Positions 1-11,757 of a stretch of 64,000 bases of DNA are shown piece by piece. Made by a program: the position numbers and the translations under genes. This DNA is from Prostheceraeus crozeri. Taxonomy: Eukaryota; Platyhelminthes; Polycladida; Euryleptidae. The notes beneath the pieces are model-generated. The model had not been told where the DNA came from. It did not search any database and saw only the letters and a list, made by a program, of their open reading frames with translations. Location: positions 744,001 through 808,000 of the forward strand of contig CAJQUW010003174.1 in the NCBI GenBank assembly GCA_907163375.1. The letters run 5' to 3'. Within the stretch, counting starts at the first letter, position 1. Each line of letters begins with the position of its first letter.

Positions 1-14
1 CTTGAAATGTGCAG

Positions 15-251
15 AACTTGGGTGGACATACCTACCAATGTTTTCGGAGAATGGAAGAAGTCGAAGGATGTTTTCACGAATTGGTGGAAAATATCAATGC
101 AGACTGGATCCTGCCTTTTCGAAGTGAGGACTGCAGTTGTAAGAAAGTTAGTGGTGGCTCTAATGCGTTGCAATGCTCGCTTTTGGCCCACAAGCAATGC
201 AGAATTGGGCAGGAAGAGCTCGTCACTGCTGGTAAACCGTGTAGGCTCTGA
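15..251 (+). CDS. Possible last coding exon of an unidentified host gene
   Basis: An open frame runs from a plausible splice acceptor (TGTGCAG just before base 15) to a stop at 249-251, about 78 codons. The protein is Cys-rich near its C-terminus (CSC, LQCSL, KQC, KPC) and contains WILPFRSEDC. I do not recognise a family. A 3' UTR-like AT-rich stretch and a canonical AATAAA follow about 190 bp later, as expected for a terminal exon. The gene would continue off the left edge. No ATG is needed if it is an internal reading frame. An overlapping frame (7-321) is also open, so coding status is unproven; codon composition and the acceptor are the only support. Confidence 0.3.
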   Translation, partial: NLGGHTYQCFRRMEEVEGCFHELVENINADWILPFRSEDCSCKKVSGGSNALQCSLLAHKQCRIGQEELVTAGKPCRL

Positions 252-438
252 CACAGATTTTCTTTTCTTAAAGTTTATGTGCCGTTTTATGTATAGGGTT
301 TGTTTTAATGGAGTTTCGTAGGACAATGATTTGATGATTTCTAACTTTTGTAATTCCATTTTTGTTTTTTTACATTGAATCTGAAACTTCTGTAATGTGT
401 ACAGTCATTGTTCATTGTTCTTATCGGCATGAAAAACC

Positions 439-444
439 AATAAA
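439..444 (+). promoter_or_regulatory. Canonical poly(A) signal
   Basis: AATAAA lies about 190 bp after the stop of the candidate terminal exon, in a T-rich 3' UTR-like context. In AT-rich DNA this hexamer also occurs by chance, so its meaning depends on the exon being real. Confidence 0.3.
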
Positions 445-1350
445 TTAAATTTGAAATTTGCCACATATATTTTAATATTCATTTTCAATGTAGCGCAGGA
501 AAATCACAAGAACACGACTAATGCATAAAATCTCTATGATGACATCCTATGCAGCTGATTATACCTGATGATCCGTACACCATTATGTTTCCAAAATAGG
601 CCTACTTCAGCCATCAAAGCCACAGCCATTCTCAAGAGGACTAAAATTTTTAAGCGATAGATGGAAAAATATGAAATTCTGTTAGTAGATGTTGTGAAGA
701 AATCACATTGTGACCTGTATTTTAAATATTCTAGTCATATACATGTATTCAGTCTTTGATCAAGGAATGCCACAGAGAATTCACTGCTCTGATTTGTCAT
801 TCATTGCCACATTTAGATTCTACTGATGTCATCCTGTATCATTTATTGACTTTGATATCAGCGAGGAGAATCCTTTGAGAGAATTGATTCCGGTTGAAGA
901 CAAGAATGACAACACGGGGAGGGATCTCAAAGTATTTTAGTTACCAACATTTCTTATATGCCGAAAACTTTCAATAAAAATTGTCAGCATTGGTGTCGGG
1001 TCATGAGAAGTCACTGGATGTTGCAAGATAACTCAACACACAGCATAATATTCAAGTGAATCAAACGTCATGGTGTGCGTATAGGATTCATGTGAAAGAT
1101 GTGGATATACATGTAGTTCCTCGCTTGTCAAATTCTTAACCTCATTCTGACTCTTCTTGCCGGAAAATTTCACCTTTTGACTTTATCCATAGTGGGTAGA
1201 GGGGATTCCCCTCCGAATTTCTTGAAAGTTATCAAAGGAATTTTCTATTTAATCCTATCCATTCTCTGAAGCACATCGCCACTCCGGGGGATCGCCCCTC
1301 CTAATCTCCTATAGTGCTACTCCGAATGATTCACAGTTCAACACATAGAG
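445..1350. other. No gene seen
   Basis: AT-rich sequence with no frame that reads as protein. A GC-richer patch near 1190-1310 (GGGGATTCCCC and related words) looks repeat-derived but could not be assigned. Confidence 0.5.
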
Positions 1351-2444
1351 CAAGGTTGCTATAGGGCTTGAGTTTACCCCCAAGTCGCAAGCTCCAAGCA
1401 ACCAAGCAAGAATTTTGATGACCCAAGCCTATAACCATATGCAGAATTCTACTACCATAGAATTGCACCCTAGCTCCCCTAGAGGGCTTGGGCTCCACAC
1501 CCATGTCTCACATGATGCAAAATTCTAGCTACCATAACCCCCATGCCATTATTATAAGCCTGTACCATACATACAGGGTTGTGTAGCAAAATTGCCCACC
1601 CAATCAAATTAGTAAAAATGTACGATCATCCTCATTACACGTTTATTAATACAAATCAATATTGAACAAGCATTTTAGTCTCGTAAGAATGGTCAGAAAA
1701 ATGCAAAAAGAAACGAAACTAAAAAGTGTGTGCACCTCTAGACGACTGTATTGTTTTTACAAAATTAACAGCAGTGGCCACTTTTGCTGCACAACACTGC
1801 ACATTATACTATGTAGGCATGCGCATTAACCTGGCTGCATAATAACCGGGTCATCCACTGGCACTGTGTCTGGGCCTGTCTATCCGGGTAGCCTATGCAT
1901 GGGCTTGCTATTCAGGCTTAGGTTCTGTATCACCCTATCAAGCCAAGCGAAATGGATTTTTGTTCCATATAGTCGGGCCTAACGAATCTAGTCTAGTCAG
2001 CCTATAGGATAAATAGCAGGCTATGGCAAAATGCTATCATCATGATGTTGCATTTTCTAAGTTTAGCCGACCTTCCCGATAGCAAGCCTAGGGTTACATT
2101 ATAGGCCTTGCAAGTCTACGACTTACTTATAAATTGATTCTTGATAAGCCTATGAATAATGCCGTAGGTTGGCGCTCATTAAGTATGGACATTATCTGCG
2201 ATAAAGCCGAAGCTTGCACCGGCACAGTGTATATGTAGGTAGATAGCCAAGATATTTTGGGCATGTCAAAGGAAAATGTGAAATAGTGTCGAAAAAATAG
2301 CACGAGACCGAGAGAGAAAATATTGGACTTTCACAGACTTACAGCAGAAGATTTACTTCGTCTTTTAGGTTTGGGCTTGGGTTTCACTCCCAAGACTTGA
2401 GTCCAAAACCCAAGCGAACCCAAGCAACCCAAGCAGCAACCTTG
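1351..2444. mobile_element. Non-autonomous hAT-like element with CCCAAGC arrays
   Basis: The terminal inverted repeats are CAAGGTTGCT at 1351 and its complement ending at 2444, matching the CA(A/G)GG...CC(T/C)TG ends of hAT transposons. Flanks read CATAGAG and CATAGAC, a 7 bp near-match consistent with a decayed 8 bp hAT target duplication. The subterminal zones carry many copies of CCCAAGC/GCTTGGG, both near 1370-1430 and at 2370-2435, like the subterminal transposase-binding arrays known in hATs. No transposase remains in the 1.09 kb. Assignment rests on ends and flank only. Confidence 0.6.
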
Positions 2445-3080
2445 CATAGACTAAGCATATAAGAGTTAGAGTGCCGACTCACAGGAATTTCAGAATAGAT
2501 TGAAACTTCTTATTTCAAGAGATTCAGTTTTTTGCGGAAATTTCGTTCTTGCAGTCTAAAAAATGATTGAAATATTTTAAAAATCAAAAACTTTGCAAAT
2601 TTTTAGTGTGTTTATATACTAGCGATTTGGAGTATCAGACTTCAACATATAAGTAGTATGAGACTCGCAGTATATCAAAAAGAATGAAAATATAATAAAG
2701 AATACTTTAATTAAACGGAGATTCAGCTGACGATGAAGGAAATTTCATCAACTGCATTGTCAGGTCTTCACACAAAAGTTGAAATCCTATTCTGCTTCTT
2801 GGCTGAAATTTCAAGTTTGCTAATTTTGTAGATCTGTTACATGCAGCTCTCTTTCACGAGGCTAAGTGGATGTGTTAGCTGAAGTCTCTTGTCCAAATTA
2901 TTAACTAGCACACTGCATTCTACCGTCTATAGAGATCATTGTGCAAAATTGAGTTAGAATCATGAAACTCTATGCATTTAGAATTCAACTATTGATATTT
3001 AATTGTGGATTGATGCAACTTTTAGAGTTGTATAATTTCTTGATTCACCAAACTAAGCTTCATTTCTTATCTCATTGTTC
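2445..3080. other. No gene seen
   Basis: AT-rich spacer between the hAT-like element and the LINE remnant. The LINE's 5' part may extend into its right end but is not readable. Confidence 0.4.
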
Positions 3081-3089
3081 CTGTTGTTT

Positions 3090-3725
3090 CTCGTCATTGA
3101 GACTGATACGAAGTATTCGCCACTCAATATCTCAGACGGTGCTTCTATCTCTCCTGACTTCGCTTGATTTTTCTGGTCTGGATTATGGAAGTGTCGTCCT
3201 TACCGGACATCCCAATATTCAGCAGAGGCGACTACAGGCTGTTCTGGATGCGTCCGTTCGACTGTTTTGCTCTCCAGAATTTGGTGTAAGTCTGGCCCCC
3301 TCATGAAGGATCTTGGTTGGCTCAGGTTCCCAGACCGCATACCCTACAACACAATTTGCCTCATCCATCACTGTCTGCATAGGAAAGGACCATTCTATAC
3401 TTGACTGAATCCCTGAACTTGGCGTCTGAGAAGTCACAAAAGAAAATTTCGCAACAGTGGTAGCCTCTCCCTTCTCGTGCCTCCTACATCTCACAAGACA
3501 CTTGGGGATCGAGTGTCGTCTGCAGCTGCACCTCGAGCGTGGAACCGCATCCCTCAAGGAATCACAGACATTGTGAATTTCGCCTCTTTTACCGACGCTC
3601 TGAAAGCTGATTTTCTTAACCGATGATTTTCTCTGTTTTAATGTTGCTTTTTGTTTCACTTTGTGTACATTCCTTTGTTAATGTGGCCTTGAAGTCACTG
3701 ACGAAATGCCACTAACAACAAAAAA
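3090..3725 (+). mobile_element. 5'-truncated CR1/Jockey-clade LINE, C-terminal RT remnant
   Basis: In successive frames the sequence reads SGLDYGSVVLTGHPNIQQRR, then WLRFPDRIAYNTICLIHHC, then APRAWNRIPQGITD. These match in order the region after the RT catalytic core of CR1/L2/Jockey-type LINEs (LDYGN...LRRLQ, a HWL..RI.YK...KCLHG-like block, and AP.LWN.LP..I). At least two frame changes and internal stops break it. 5' truncation is the usual product of target-primed reverse transcription. The 3' UTR probably ends near the AACAACAAAAAA stretch at about 3722. The exact clade cannot be set without a search. Confidence 0.75.
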
Positions 3726-3730
3726 TCGTG

Positions 3731-4749
3731 CTCTCTCAATCTACGAGTAAATAGTGCTGTGAAACCATTTACATCCTTTAAGCTAATTATGATCATTGTC
3801 CTTGATTGTGATATAATTGCTCATTCGGGAAGTTGCTCAAATTGAGTAGTCTAAGTGGCATGATCAAACTCAAGGCTGAGCATTGAATTAAAGCTCTCCA
3901 AGGCTCTCATCACACGGAAGATTTGTAAAATACCATTCTTCCTTCTGCATTGCCATCATGAGCAGTCAATTCCGTTGTAATTTCTCTAAAACTACAAAAC
4001 TTTGCATATTCCACATGTGATATTAGGTCACAACTCGAGGTCATTTAATAAAGTCGAAACTGCAAACAAATTGGGGATTTAAATGATACTGAGCTGCTAC
4101 TTTGCCTAATATGCTGACTCTATGGTTCAACATACTCAGTCTATGCACTTTCTGATGATGCAACAATTCAAAATCTGAAACCACCAATTTTCACAGATGT
4201 TTGATTTTTTCCGAAATTAGGAATCTCCTTGACGATTGCTACTGACGATGCCAAACTAATCGCATGTATTGAAAAGTTGAGATCGAATGCAAAAAGAGAT
4301 TGATGAGTTTGATTCGTTCAATGAATACAACTCAAACATGCATGTAGATAAATGAGCTGCGAAGGATTTCCCTTCATAATCCTCGCGTCATTGCTAATAC
4401 GGTATTTTTTAAAAGTACTGTTCAAATAACTTTGAATATCCAACATACCATTTGACATCTATGATTCAATTCGAGATGATGATATGATTCATGGACTCAC
4501 ATTTATAAAGAGAAGCATCGATGCTTTTGGCCGAAACTTATGACACAAAAGAGTTTCCAAAATGTGCCAAACTTCAGACCTTCTAAAAACGTGCTTTGAT
4601 ATTTTCATAAATTTCTTCCAGTGATTTTTATTTCAAAGTTTGAAAGTATGTTAAAACTTGGCTTTAAGATTACCAAAGAAAAAATACGAAATGGGACTGA
4701 AAAGCTACTCGAATAGGGTTACATTCTCTTAATTTAAATATCTTGACAG
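3731..4749. other. No gene seen
   Basis: AT-rich single-copy-looking sequence; no coding frame, tRNA or recognisable repeat ends. Confidence 0.4.
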
Positions 4750-4967
4750 TTTTTCTCATCCCTGTACTACGCAAGGCATATGGCCATCGGCCATTCAAGT
4801 AAGGTAGGGACGAGACAGCCTTCGCACACTCGCAATTCTCACCAAGTTAGGGTTAGCACGCTCTAATGATAGCAGTGGTGCCTCCTGCAGCGGACAGACT
4901 CGAGCCCTGGACCCTCTGCAGCGCCGTACTGAAGCGCGACCCTTTACCAACTGAGCCATCCTACCAC
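4750..4967 (-). mobile_element. tRNA-derived SINE
   Basis: On the minus strand from about 4967 the sequence opens with a tRNA-like head: box A in GATGGCTCAGTTGGTAAAGG and box B in GGGCTCGAGTC. A GC-richer body follows to about 4750. The cloverleaf is not intact, so this is a SINE head and not a tRNA gene. The head resembles the one at 47421-47499 (same strand), suggesting a shared family. The 3' limit is approximate. Confidence 0.6.
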
Positions 4968-5274
4968 CTCATGTCATGCGCTCTTGCAGTGGGGATGCAT
5001 TCTGCAATGGTGACATTCATTTTTTGTCTTAAGTTGGCTTATATCTAAAAAATATTTTAAAATTCAACCTTCAATTTCATGAAATCCTATGGGTAGCGCA
5101 TGTACATTTTTCGCATGCCTTTCTCGTGGAGTCTTAAGGACATGCATACCTCTTTGATTTTACAAAATGTGGAAGTTTGAATGCGGTCATATGCTACTTT
5201 GTTGGATTAGATGGCAGCTGTCCCCTGTCGGAGGACAAAATCTCATCAATCTCAAGGTATGCACGCTAGCCGCG

Positions 5275-5640
5275 AAAGGATAGAGTGCTAAGAAAGCTTA
5301 TTAATCGATAAGAATCTCCAAGTTTAATCTATAAAGGATAAGGAACAACAGTATAGAATACATCATAGCGACCTGCAACAGCCTTCTCGAAATGATGCAT
5401 GTATAATTTGACTATGCAATTAGAGATGTAGAATGCGAGATGTTGAGGATAGAGGTATATACAATAACAGTTCAATATCTTATCGTAGCAATCATGGTTC
5501 ATTATTGCGAAGACTAAAATAGAATTGTGGACATTGCGTGGGAAAACTCGGGTGCGACGTGGCGAAACTCATAAAATGTGATGAGATATTTTATGCGAAG
5601 GCGTTCCAAATCCGCATGAAATTTCAGCAGATACGAGAAA
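5275..5640 (+). repeat. Interspersed module E, copy 1
   Basis: Clearly similar, in the same orientation and order, to 8685-9110. Shared words include AGAAAGCTTATT, CAGTTCAATAT, AAAATGTGATG and the stretch ending near CGCATGAAATTTC. It is diverged and non-coding. Probably part of a longer transposable element whose ends I could not define. Confidence 0.55.
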
Positions 5641-5932
5641 AAATATTATGAAAAATCGTTAGGAATCTTTGTGAGGGCGCCGCTGATTATCTAGATAAAA
5701 GACTGTGGAATGTAGAACTTTCTCTCTTGTCAACTTTCCACTTGTCATCATAATCATTTGCACGTATTTTCGCATTATGAATTATAAAGTTTCTGAAGCA
5801 AGTCACACAAGAACATGAGAGTTGCACATTTGCATGAAAAAACGCTGTTAAAATAATTTGTATAGATAAAGCAGTCAAGAATATTTAAATCTACAATGAA
5901 CTTAAACATATCTGACCTGGACTTTTTTTTAA

Positions 5933-6867
5933 CTGTCTCAGCCTGGGGAGGGGCCGATTCGGCCACCCCCTCAGATTTCCTAAACTAAATACTCACATTT
6001 AATGAAATTACATGCATACTATATTTCGGGCATGTTCTTTTCAGTGGTGGAGTCGGTTTTTCAAAACTTTAATTTCTCCATGCTATAAACAGCAATTCAA
6101 AATTTGAAAGTGCACTTTTTACAAATTTTAGATACTTTTTATTGTTGCAAAACCAATCGCTTCGGAATGTTAAAAATACTAAAACATAACGCGAAAGTGT
6201 TCTATCTGGCATGTTTCTTGCTATATCAATGCTAATTTATTACTTTTATTCATACATATATAATAATGCTGTATGAATAGTATTTCAAATTTCAAACATT
6301 AAAACAGTAAAAAGTCTTTTTTTCATGTGCGAGAATTTCATTCCAAATTGGCTATCTATCATTAGCTAGAATATATTATCACAATGAAACCTAAGTGAAG
6401 ACAAATACGCAATTATTACAATGATGCATTTTTCCAAAAGTTTCATTATTCGTGCAAAAAATGAGAAAATGTTCATTATTCTACTATTTATTCATGAGTA
6501 GTATATGGAGGATGTAGACTAAAACGCATTCAAATACTATCCCAATATCATAGTATAAAAAGCATTGATGTTATCAAAATCATTAATTTTTGTCTATTAT
6601 GCAACACTACATTAATTTATTCGAGAAAAAGTTTGAAATGAGAGCAGAAAGTAAATTCCAACGATTTTTAGGCATCGTAACTAATTTTCAGTTAGCTCCT
6701 ACGGCCAAAATATTTGGTCAAAACTAAATCTTTTACTCCCAAAAGATGCGCAATTAAAAGTTAGGAAAAATTACGGAGGGTAGACTTCTCACTCAAAGAC
6801 GTTCAGCTGTGGGATTAAAAAGTATCTAGGGCGGGGCCGAATCGGCCCCTACCCAGGCCAGATAGGG
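5933..6867. mobile_element. Non-autonomous piggyBac-like element
   Basis: Both ends abut TTAA (5929-5932 and 6868-6871), the obligate piggyBac target duplication. The right terminus read inward begins CCCTATCTGGCCTGGG; the left is a diverged CTGTCTCAGCCTGGG. The terminal inverted repeat continues for about 45 bp into the self-complementary block GGGGCCGATTCGGCC at each end. The 935 bp between is very AT-rich with no transposase. TTAA plus a CCCT end is strong for piggyBac, though other TTAA-targeting superfamilies exist. Confidence 0.6.
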
Positions 6868-6917
6868 TTAAACATATAACATTTTCCCACACATTAAATT
6901 CCTACTTGTATTTGAAC

Positions 6918-7357
6918 TCATATAATGAACAGCTTGACTATCAAGCATTGAGGAAGTAGAGATTGCTTACACACTCTGTCATTCGTCAAATTTCTATGGC
7001 ATTTTGGAAGTATTTTAACATTAACCAGCTGCGAAACAGAACGCGACTGTAACTTGTTTATCTTCAAATTATTATCGACAGGACCCATTAGCAATTCGAA
7101 AGCTGTCACCACCAAAAGGAACAAAAACGCTTTCAAGTCTGCCATCTGTAGCTTTCTGATATTCCACCTATTTAATTTCGCTTGAACGTACTATTGCCAA
7201 TGGACATATGATACATTTCATTCGATAGATCGCAGTCATAGTCCTCATTTTCATGTATGAACATCTTATGTGTGAATTCTGTGGACTCTTTAGCCATCTG
7301 AGGCAATGAAATGACAAGAATACTTGCAGTGAAAACAATCTTCTCATACAATGTCAA
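6918..7357 (-). other. Two small minus-strand ORFs with signal-peptide-like starts
   Basis: At 7357-7172 a 61-residue frame starts MTLYEKIVFTASILVISLPQ; at 7145-6918 a 75-residue frame starts MADLKAFLFLLVVTAFELLM. Both open with a charged residue and a hydrophobic run, then a polar, Cys-containing tail. They could be first exons of small secreted proteins. They could equally be chance frames in AT-rich DNA, where hydrophobic codons are common. I see no splice donor or homology that decides it. Confidence 0.15.
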
Positions 7358-7643
7358 CTTTCTAGGTGTAACTGGCCAATTGTTAAATTATTAATTATAA
7401 ATGAATAATAGTGCTACTAACAAATGAGTAAAAATTATCTTATTGATAAGAAAATCAGAAAAAATATTTTGGAATATCAGTGTGAATTTTGTGTATTTTT
7501 CCTAGTTTGATAAAGAGTGAACTTGCATTGATATTTCGAAACTTCAACTGATCAACTGATTCCCATAAAGATACATAAAATATTATTACACAAGCTGAAC
7601 AATTTCTCTCAAGAAATATAAAGCAAATCATCAAATCAGACAA

Positions 7644-8340
7644 ATCATCACCAAAGAAATTAAGTGAAAGATGTATTACGAAACCTTATCGTCACAACCA
7701 CTGTCGTATTCACCATCACCATGGAAATACAAAGAAGCATAATAAAAACATCCACTCGTCTTCAAATCACTAGGTGACGCGAGGCCTTCGATCATATTTC
7801 ACCAATCGGGTTTAATAACCTTGTTTTGATAAACCAGCTTTAGCGAATAGAACCAAAATTTAATCGGCTTATTGTGATCGTTTATTTGACTTTATGCAGA
7901 CTAAGATATATATATCAAAGAGGTTGCAAAAAACACTCAATTTGATAAGCAAAACCCCTAATATTGAAGCTGGCTTCCCTAAAATACGACCTCAACGACA
8001 TTTCAATTTGTGGCACAAAATGGTCAGTCCTAGCTATTAAAGCAATTTTCTAGGCATTATGATTGCGTAGAGTATCATAGTCTCTTTTAATCGAATATGA
8101 TTTGTCTAGCCAATGAGAACGGCTCGTTTTCCTTGCAAATATCAATCTTATCAATCTCTTTTGTACTCGTAAGTAACTTCTCAGCACATTCAACCAGTTT
8201 AGTATCGCAAACAACAGTCGTTAAGGAGTCACATAGCGAAAATTCGGAAAAATTTCAAATGTTAGTCAAATAAGTGACTATGAATTTTGAACTGGTAATT
8301 GCAGTACGAAGATGGGTGAATTAGATCACATGAAAACCAC
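7644..8340. other. No gene seen
   Basis: AT-rich, no readable coding frame or element ends. Confidence 0.4.
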
Positions 8341-9110
8341 TATAAAAGCGCATCACACTAAATATGCAGATCTATGAATTTCATGCGCATCAGAGCACCC
8401 TCAGGAATTTTAATGCGGATTTTTATAAGAGCTCATGAAATTATCATGAATCTCATGCTATTCTCATAAGAAAATATTTAACTCATAAAAATCTCATGAT
8501 TCTTTGATGAGAATATAATGAGTGGTAATGAGATCATTCATAAAGTAAATATCTCATGATGCACTCATTGGAAAATCTTGAGTATTCATGAGGACTTTGC
8601 GAAAATAATTGTATCACTATGGTAGGCCTACTTGCAACAACTTTATAAGTAGCAAGGTATTTATATTAGGCACGAAAGAAAGGAGTCACAAGAAAGCTTA
8701 TTCAATCGACAAGAATCTTTAGTCTATAAAGGGTAAAAAGCAAAAATGTAGAATATATCATTGTGATCTATTTCGAAATCATGCTTAAATAATTTGACTT
8801 TAAAATGAGCATGACTATGCAAGACGTTGAATGTAGACACATATACAATCACAGTTCAATATTTCATCATGATGAATTATGGTCGTGTATAACGAATGCT
8901 GAAATAACATTGAAGACGTGGCTAGGAAAGTCTCTCGCGCAACGTGGGGAGACCATGAAAACCTCAAAAATATCAGAAAAGTGAATTCAGAAGTATGAAT
9001 AACAACGCTAAATTTTGCTTATGAGAATTTTATGAGATGCTCACAAAATGTGATGGGATATCTCGTGGTAATGCGTTCAAATTCGCATTAAATTTCATGA
9101 AATACATATG
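8341..9110 (+). repeat. Module E copy 2 with CATGAGAT-rich leader
   Basis: 8685-9110 aligns with 5275-5640. The stretch 8341-8590 is dense in CTCATGA/TCATGAG words and contains GAATTTCATGCGCATC, an approximate inverse of the right end near 9085. The whole may therefore be one longer element with weak terminal inverted repeats. No coding potential. Confidence 0.4.
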
Positions 9111-9463
9111 AAAAAAGTAAATTCACAGGAATATAGAAGTGAACAGTAATGACAATAACATGCAATTTTAATGAAGATAATTACCTTTCAAATGACAGCC
9201 TAAATCGTCGGTGCGTAGCGATAGGTAATATAATTGTTACTGAACCTAAAATCTATGACATCGAAAATTTATGATTTTGGTCTGCAAAACACTCAAATCT
9301 ATGATAATTTTCTACATAGCCCATGCAGCTCAGAACATTAATGTGTGTCAAACTTGAGATATCTAGGTGTTCAAATTATGAACCATGAATCATCTCAAAG
9401 CCATTTTCACTGGGAATGCGAAAATGGATGGTGAAATGCTCCTACCTCAATGGTGTTACATAG

Positions 9464-9508
9464 CAAATTAGACGGCCTTAATCATGCAATTGAGGCCGCC
9501 TAATTTGG
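9464..9508. repeat. Short palindrome
   Basis: CAAATTAGACGGCC and GGCCGCCTAATTTGG face each other around a 17 nt centre, giving a stem of about 14 bp with one mismatch. Isolated; likely a MITE remnant. Confidence 0.6.
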
Positions 9509-9689
9509 AATTGGAGATATATAAACGACTTTCATAGAAAAAATATAAGTGAAATATCGGCTGACAAACCTAACTTACTCAACAACAATAGGAAAGTGAT
9601 ATCACAATTCACGTGAAGTGGGAAAAGTTCGATGATGACTTAATGAAGAAGGCCAACGTTGATGTGGCAAAAGATATCTGACATCTTAC

Positions 9690-9772
9690 ATCTGATCAGG
9701 GAATACTAAGATATCTGTATATCTACCGGGATATAACTATGTAGATATCTTAGTATTCCCTGATCAGATATG
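9690..9772. repeat. 83 bp foldback
   Basis: Two near-perfect arms of about 33 bp (9690 onward, and ending at 9772) carry CTGATCAGGGAATACTAAG and its complement around a short AT centre. A cruciform or hairpin is expected. No target duplication was found. Confidence 0.75.
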
Positions 9773-10644
9773 CGTGATGAAAATCCGTGTTATTGGCAAA
9801 TTTTCCTGTTGGACTGTGTCAACTTCAGTAAGCTACATCACAGGTAAATGGATAGTTTGAATCATCCATTAATTCCTCATGCACTTTGATGATGTGATCC
9901 GAGGCACATAATTTTCTTCATTCAACTGTTTCTTTTTTCTTCGTCTTGAGAAATGAAGTAGAGAACGGATGGAATCGTAATTACGCCTTTGAGAATACGT
10001 GCATCCTCTTCAAATCTTAGAATAATGAAGAGGTCATTGAAAGAATTAAAGATAGTTTGAGTGTATTAGCTCACGATGAACTGATCGTCGTCAATGAGTT
10101 ATCGAAGTGTGCGAAGATAGATGGCACTCTACTTATGCTTTCTTTCATCTCACTATTGAAAAAAGTTCTCAACCTTTCATTAAGGTGCTCCATCAACACG
10201 ATATCTATAAGTCCTAAGTGCACCAGGGATACAATAAAGTTAAGAAACTTTGACTAGATTTGAGAAGAACGATTGAATATCATTCGCCTTGTCGAAAATG
10301 TCAAACATTTAAAACGATTGAAAAAGGAATCTCAAAGAGTTGTTTAAGAGGGAGAGAGGATTAAATGATTCAATTGAAATGTTGAAGTTTTTCAGATATA
10401 ATAGATGCAACGTTTTCAAAGTTTCTAATTTCGTGAATTCACTTAAGGCTACATGGCTGTCATATTTTCACGAGGCCTGCATGTAATTGTGCTTTATTGA
10501 ATTAAGAGATTTTCAAAATGAAAATAGAAGTAGAAATACAGAACTCTATTGAAACTAAAATCGCGTGAATTAATAATAAAAAATCAAAGCAATTACAATA
10601 CAACTTTTGCAATGAGAACGATGTCTTCAGACTGAACAATTTAT

Positions 10645-10770
10645 CAGCCGCAGGCGTCGCGTTTCGTTTTTAATAGAACTCATCTGCATGAATCGGGATG
10701 ACTCAATCTAGCCTGTGATATCTAGAGTGGCTGAACAAGCTGAAGGACTGCTCAACAGGATGTTTTGTGT
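10645..10770 (+). repeat. Repeat family D, copy 1
   Basis: Aligns with 37970-38087, sharing CAGCCGCAG and CTGAAGGACTGC and the order of the words between. The second copy lies inside a diverged member of the TA-flanked palindromic element, so D is probably a fragment of that element. Confidence 0.5.
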
Positions 10771-11033
10771 ATCCGATGATTGCGTGTTTAAAGAATCTCA
10801 AAATCCACGACTGCCAATGAATTGCGTGCAAGTGCTTGTTCAAGTCTTAGTTCACGTGCCTTTACACGTGCAGCCTGATTGCTGACACCACAGCATTAGA
10901 CAGGTCCTCTCTTCTTCCGTTTGACCAGAAAGGAAACATTGGAACGTCACGTTAATGAAATGGCACAATCTGCTGACATAATGCCACAGAAATCGAACAA
11001 TGAGCAGCCAAGTTCAATATTAAACACGCCAAA

Positions 11034-11403
11034 TTGTGCGAAGTTTCAGTGACAGTTATCAACCGAATCGCACAGCAAAGAGACACAGTCGATGTCAAGT
11101 TCTACAGAGAAGTTTGTGAACGCCTTTTCGTACGCCGGCTACCCTTTTTAATAATGATCGAAAGGACAAATATTATCGAGAAATTTGAGGAATGATCTGA
11201 ATTCTTCGAATCTGCAGGAATCGTGGCGATCGGAGCATTTTGAAGGAATTCAGAGCAATCCGCAAGCGACGCACGACTATTTTTCCTATCTCTGTAAGGT
11301 ATTAAAAATTTCTTTTTGCCCACTTATTAAGTTCCTGCATGTGCCATCTGTTTGAATCAGTCTGCACTTCTAGCAAAGTGATACGGTCAACAAACAATCT
11401 GTG
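11034..11403 (+). repeat. Repeat family C, copy 1
   Basis: Aligns along its length with 34601-34972 and with 26454-26780, all on the plus strand. A core around GATCTGAATTCTTCGAATCT is nearly unchanged in all three. Short frames on both strands are partly conserved, but every copy has stops. Family unknown. Confidence 0.65.
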
Positions 11404-11412
11404 GCTGACACT

Positions 11413-11757
11413 GTTAAGTCAGAAAAGAATGGAAACAAAGACATGCCTTCAATAATCGTGCTTCGTGCATCATCAGACAGAGTGCAGACAATAGCAATTT
11501 AATGGTGATAAAGAGAAATGCATTGATCTCATCAGCTTTTTATCCTTTGAGTGTCAGTCAAAAGTGGCGACTAAATTTGCGCCTTGTTTAACTTTAGCTG
11601 CCACTTTTTACTGCCACTCAGAGGACAATAAGCTGATGAATCAATGCATTTCTCTTTAACACCATTCATTGAATTGTTATTGTCTGGTGACGCACGAAGC
11701 GAGAATAGTGAAGTCATGCCTTTACTTCCATTGCTTGTCCATTCTTTTCTGACTCAC
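11413..11757. mobile_element. 345 bp imperfect foldback element
   Basis: The left arm (11413-11570) and right arm (11590-11757) are inverted copies; for example GTCAGAAAAGAATGG faces CCATTCTTTTCTGAC. A single related arm occurs at 62105-62240, so this is an interspersed family. A block at 10856-10888 (TTTACACGTGCAGC...GATTGCTGACAC) also matches 62049-62080. The pair therefore look like one element family, here rearranged or invaded by repeat C. Confidence 0.6.
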
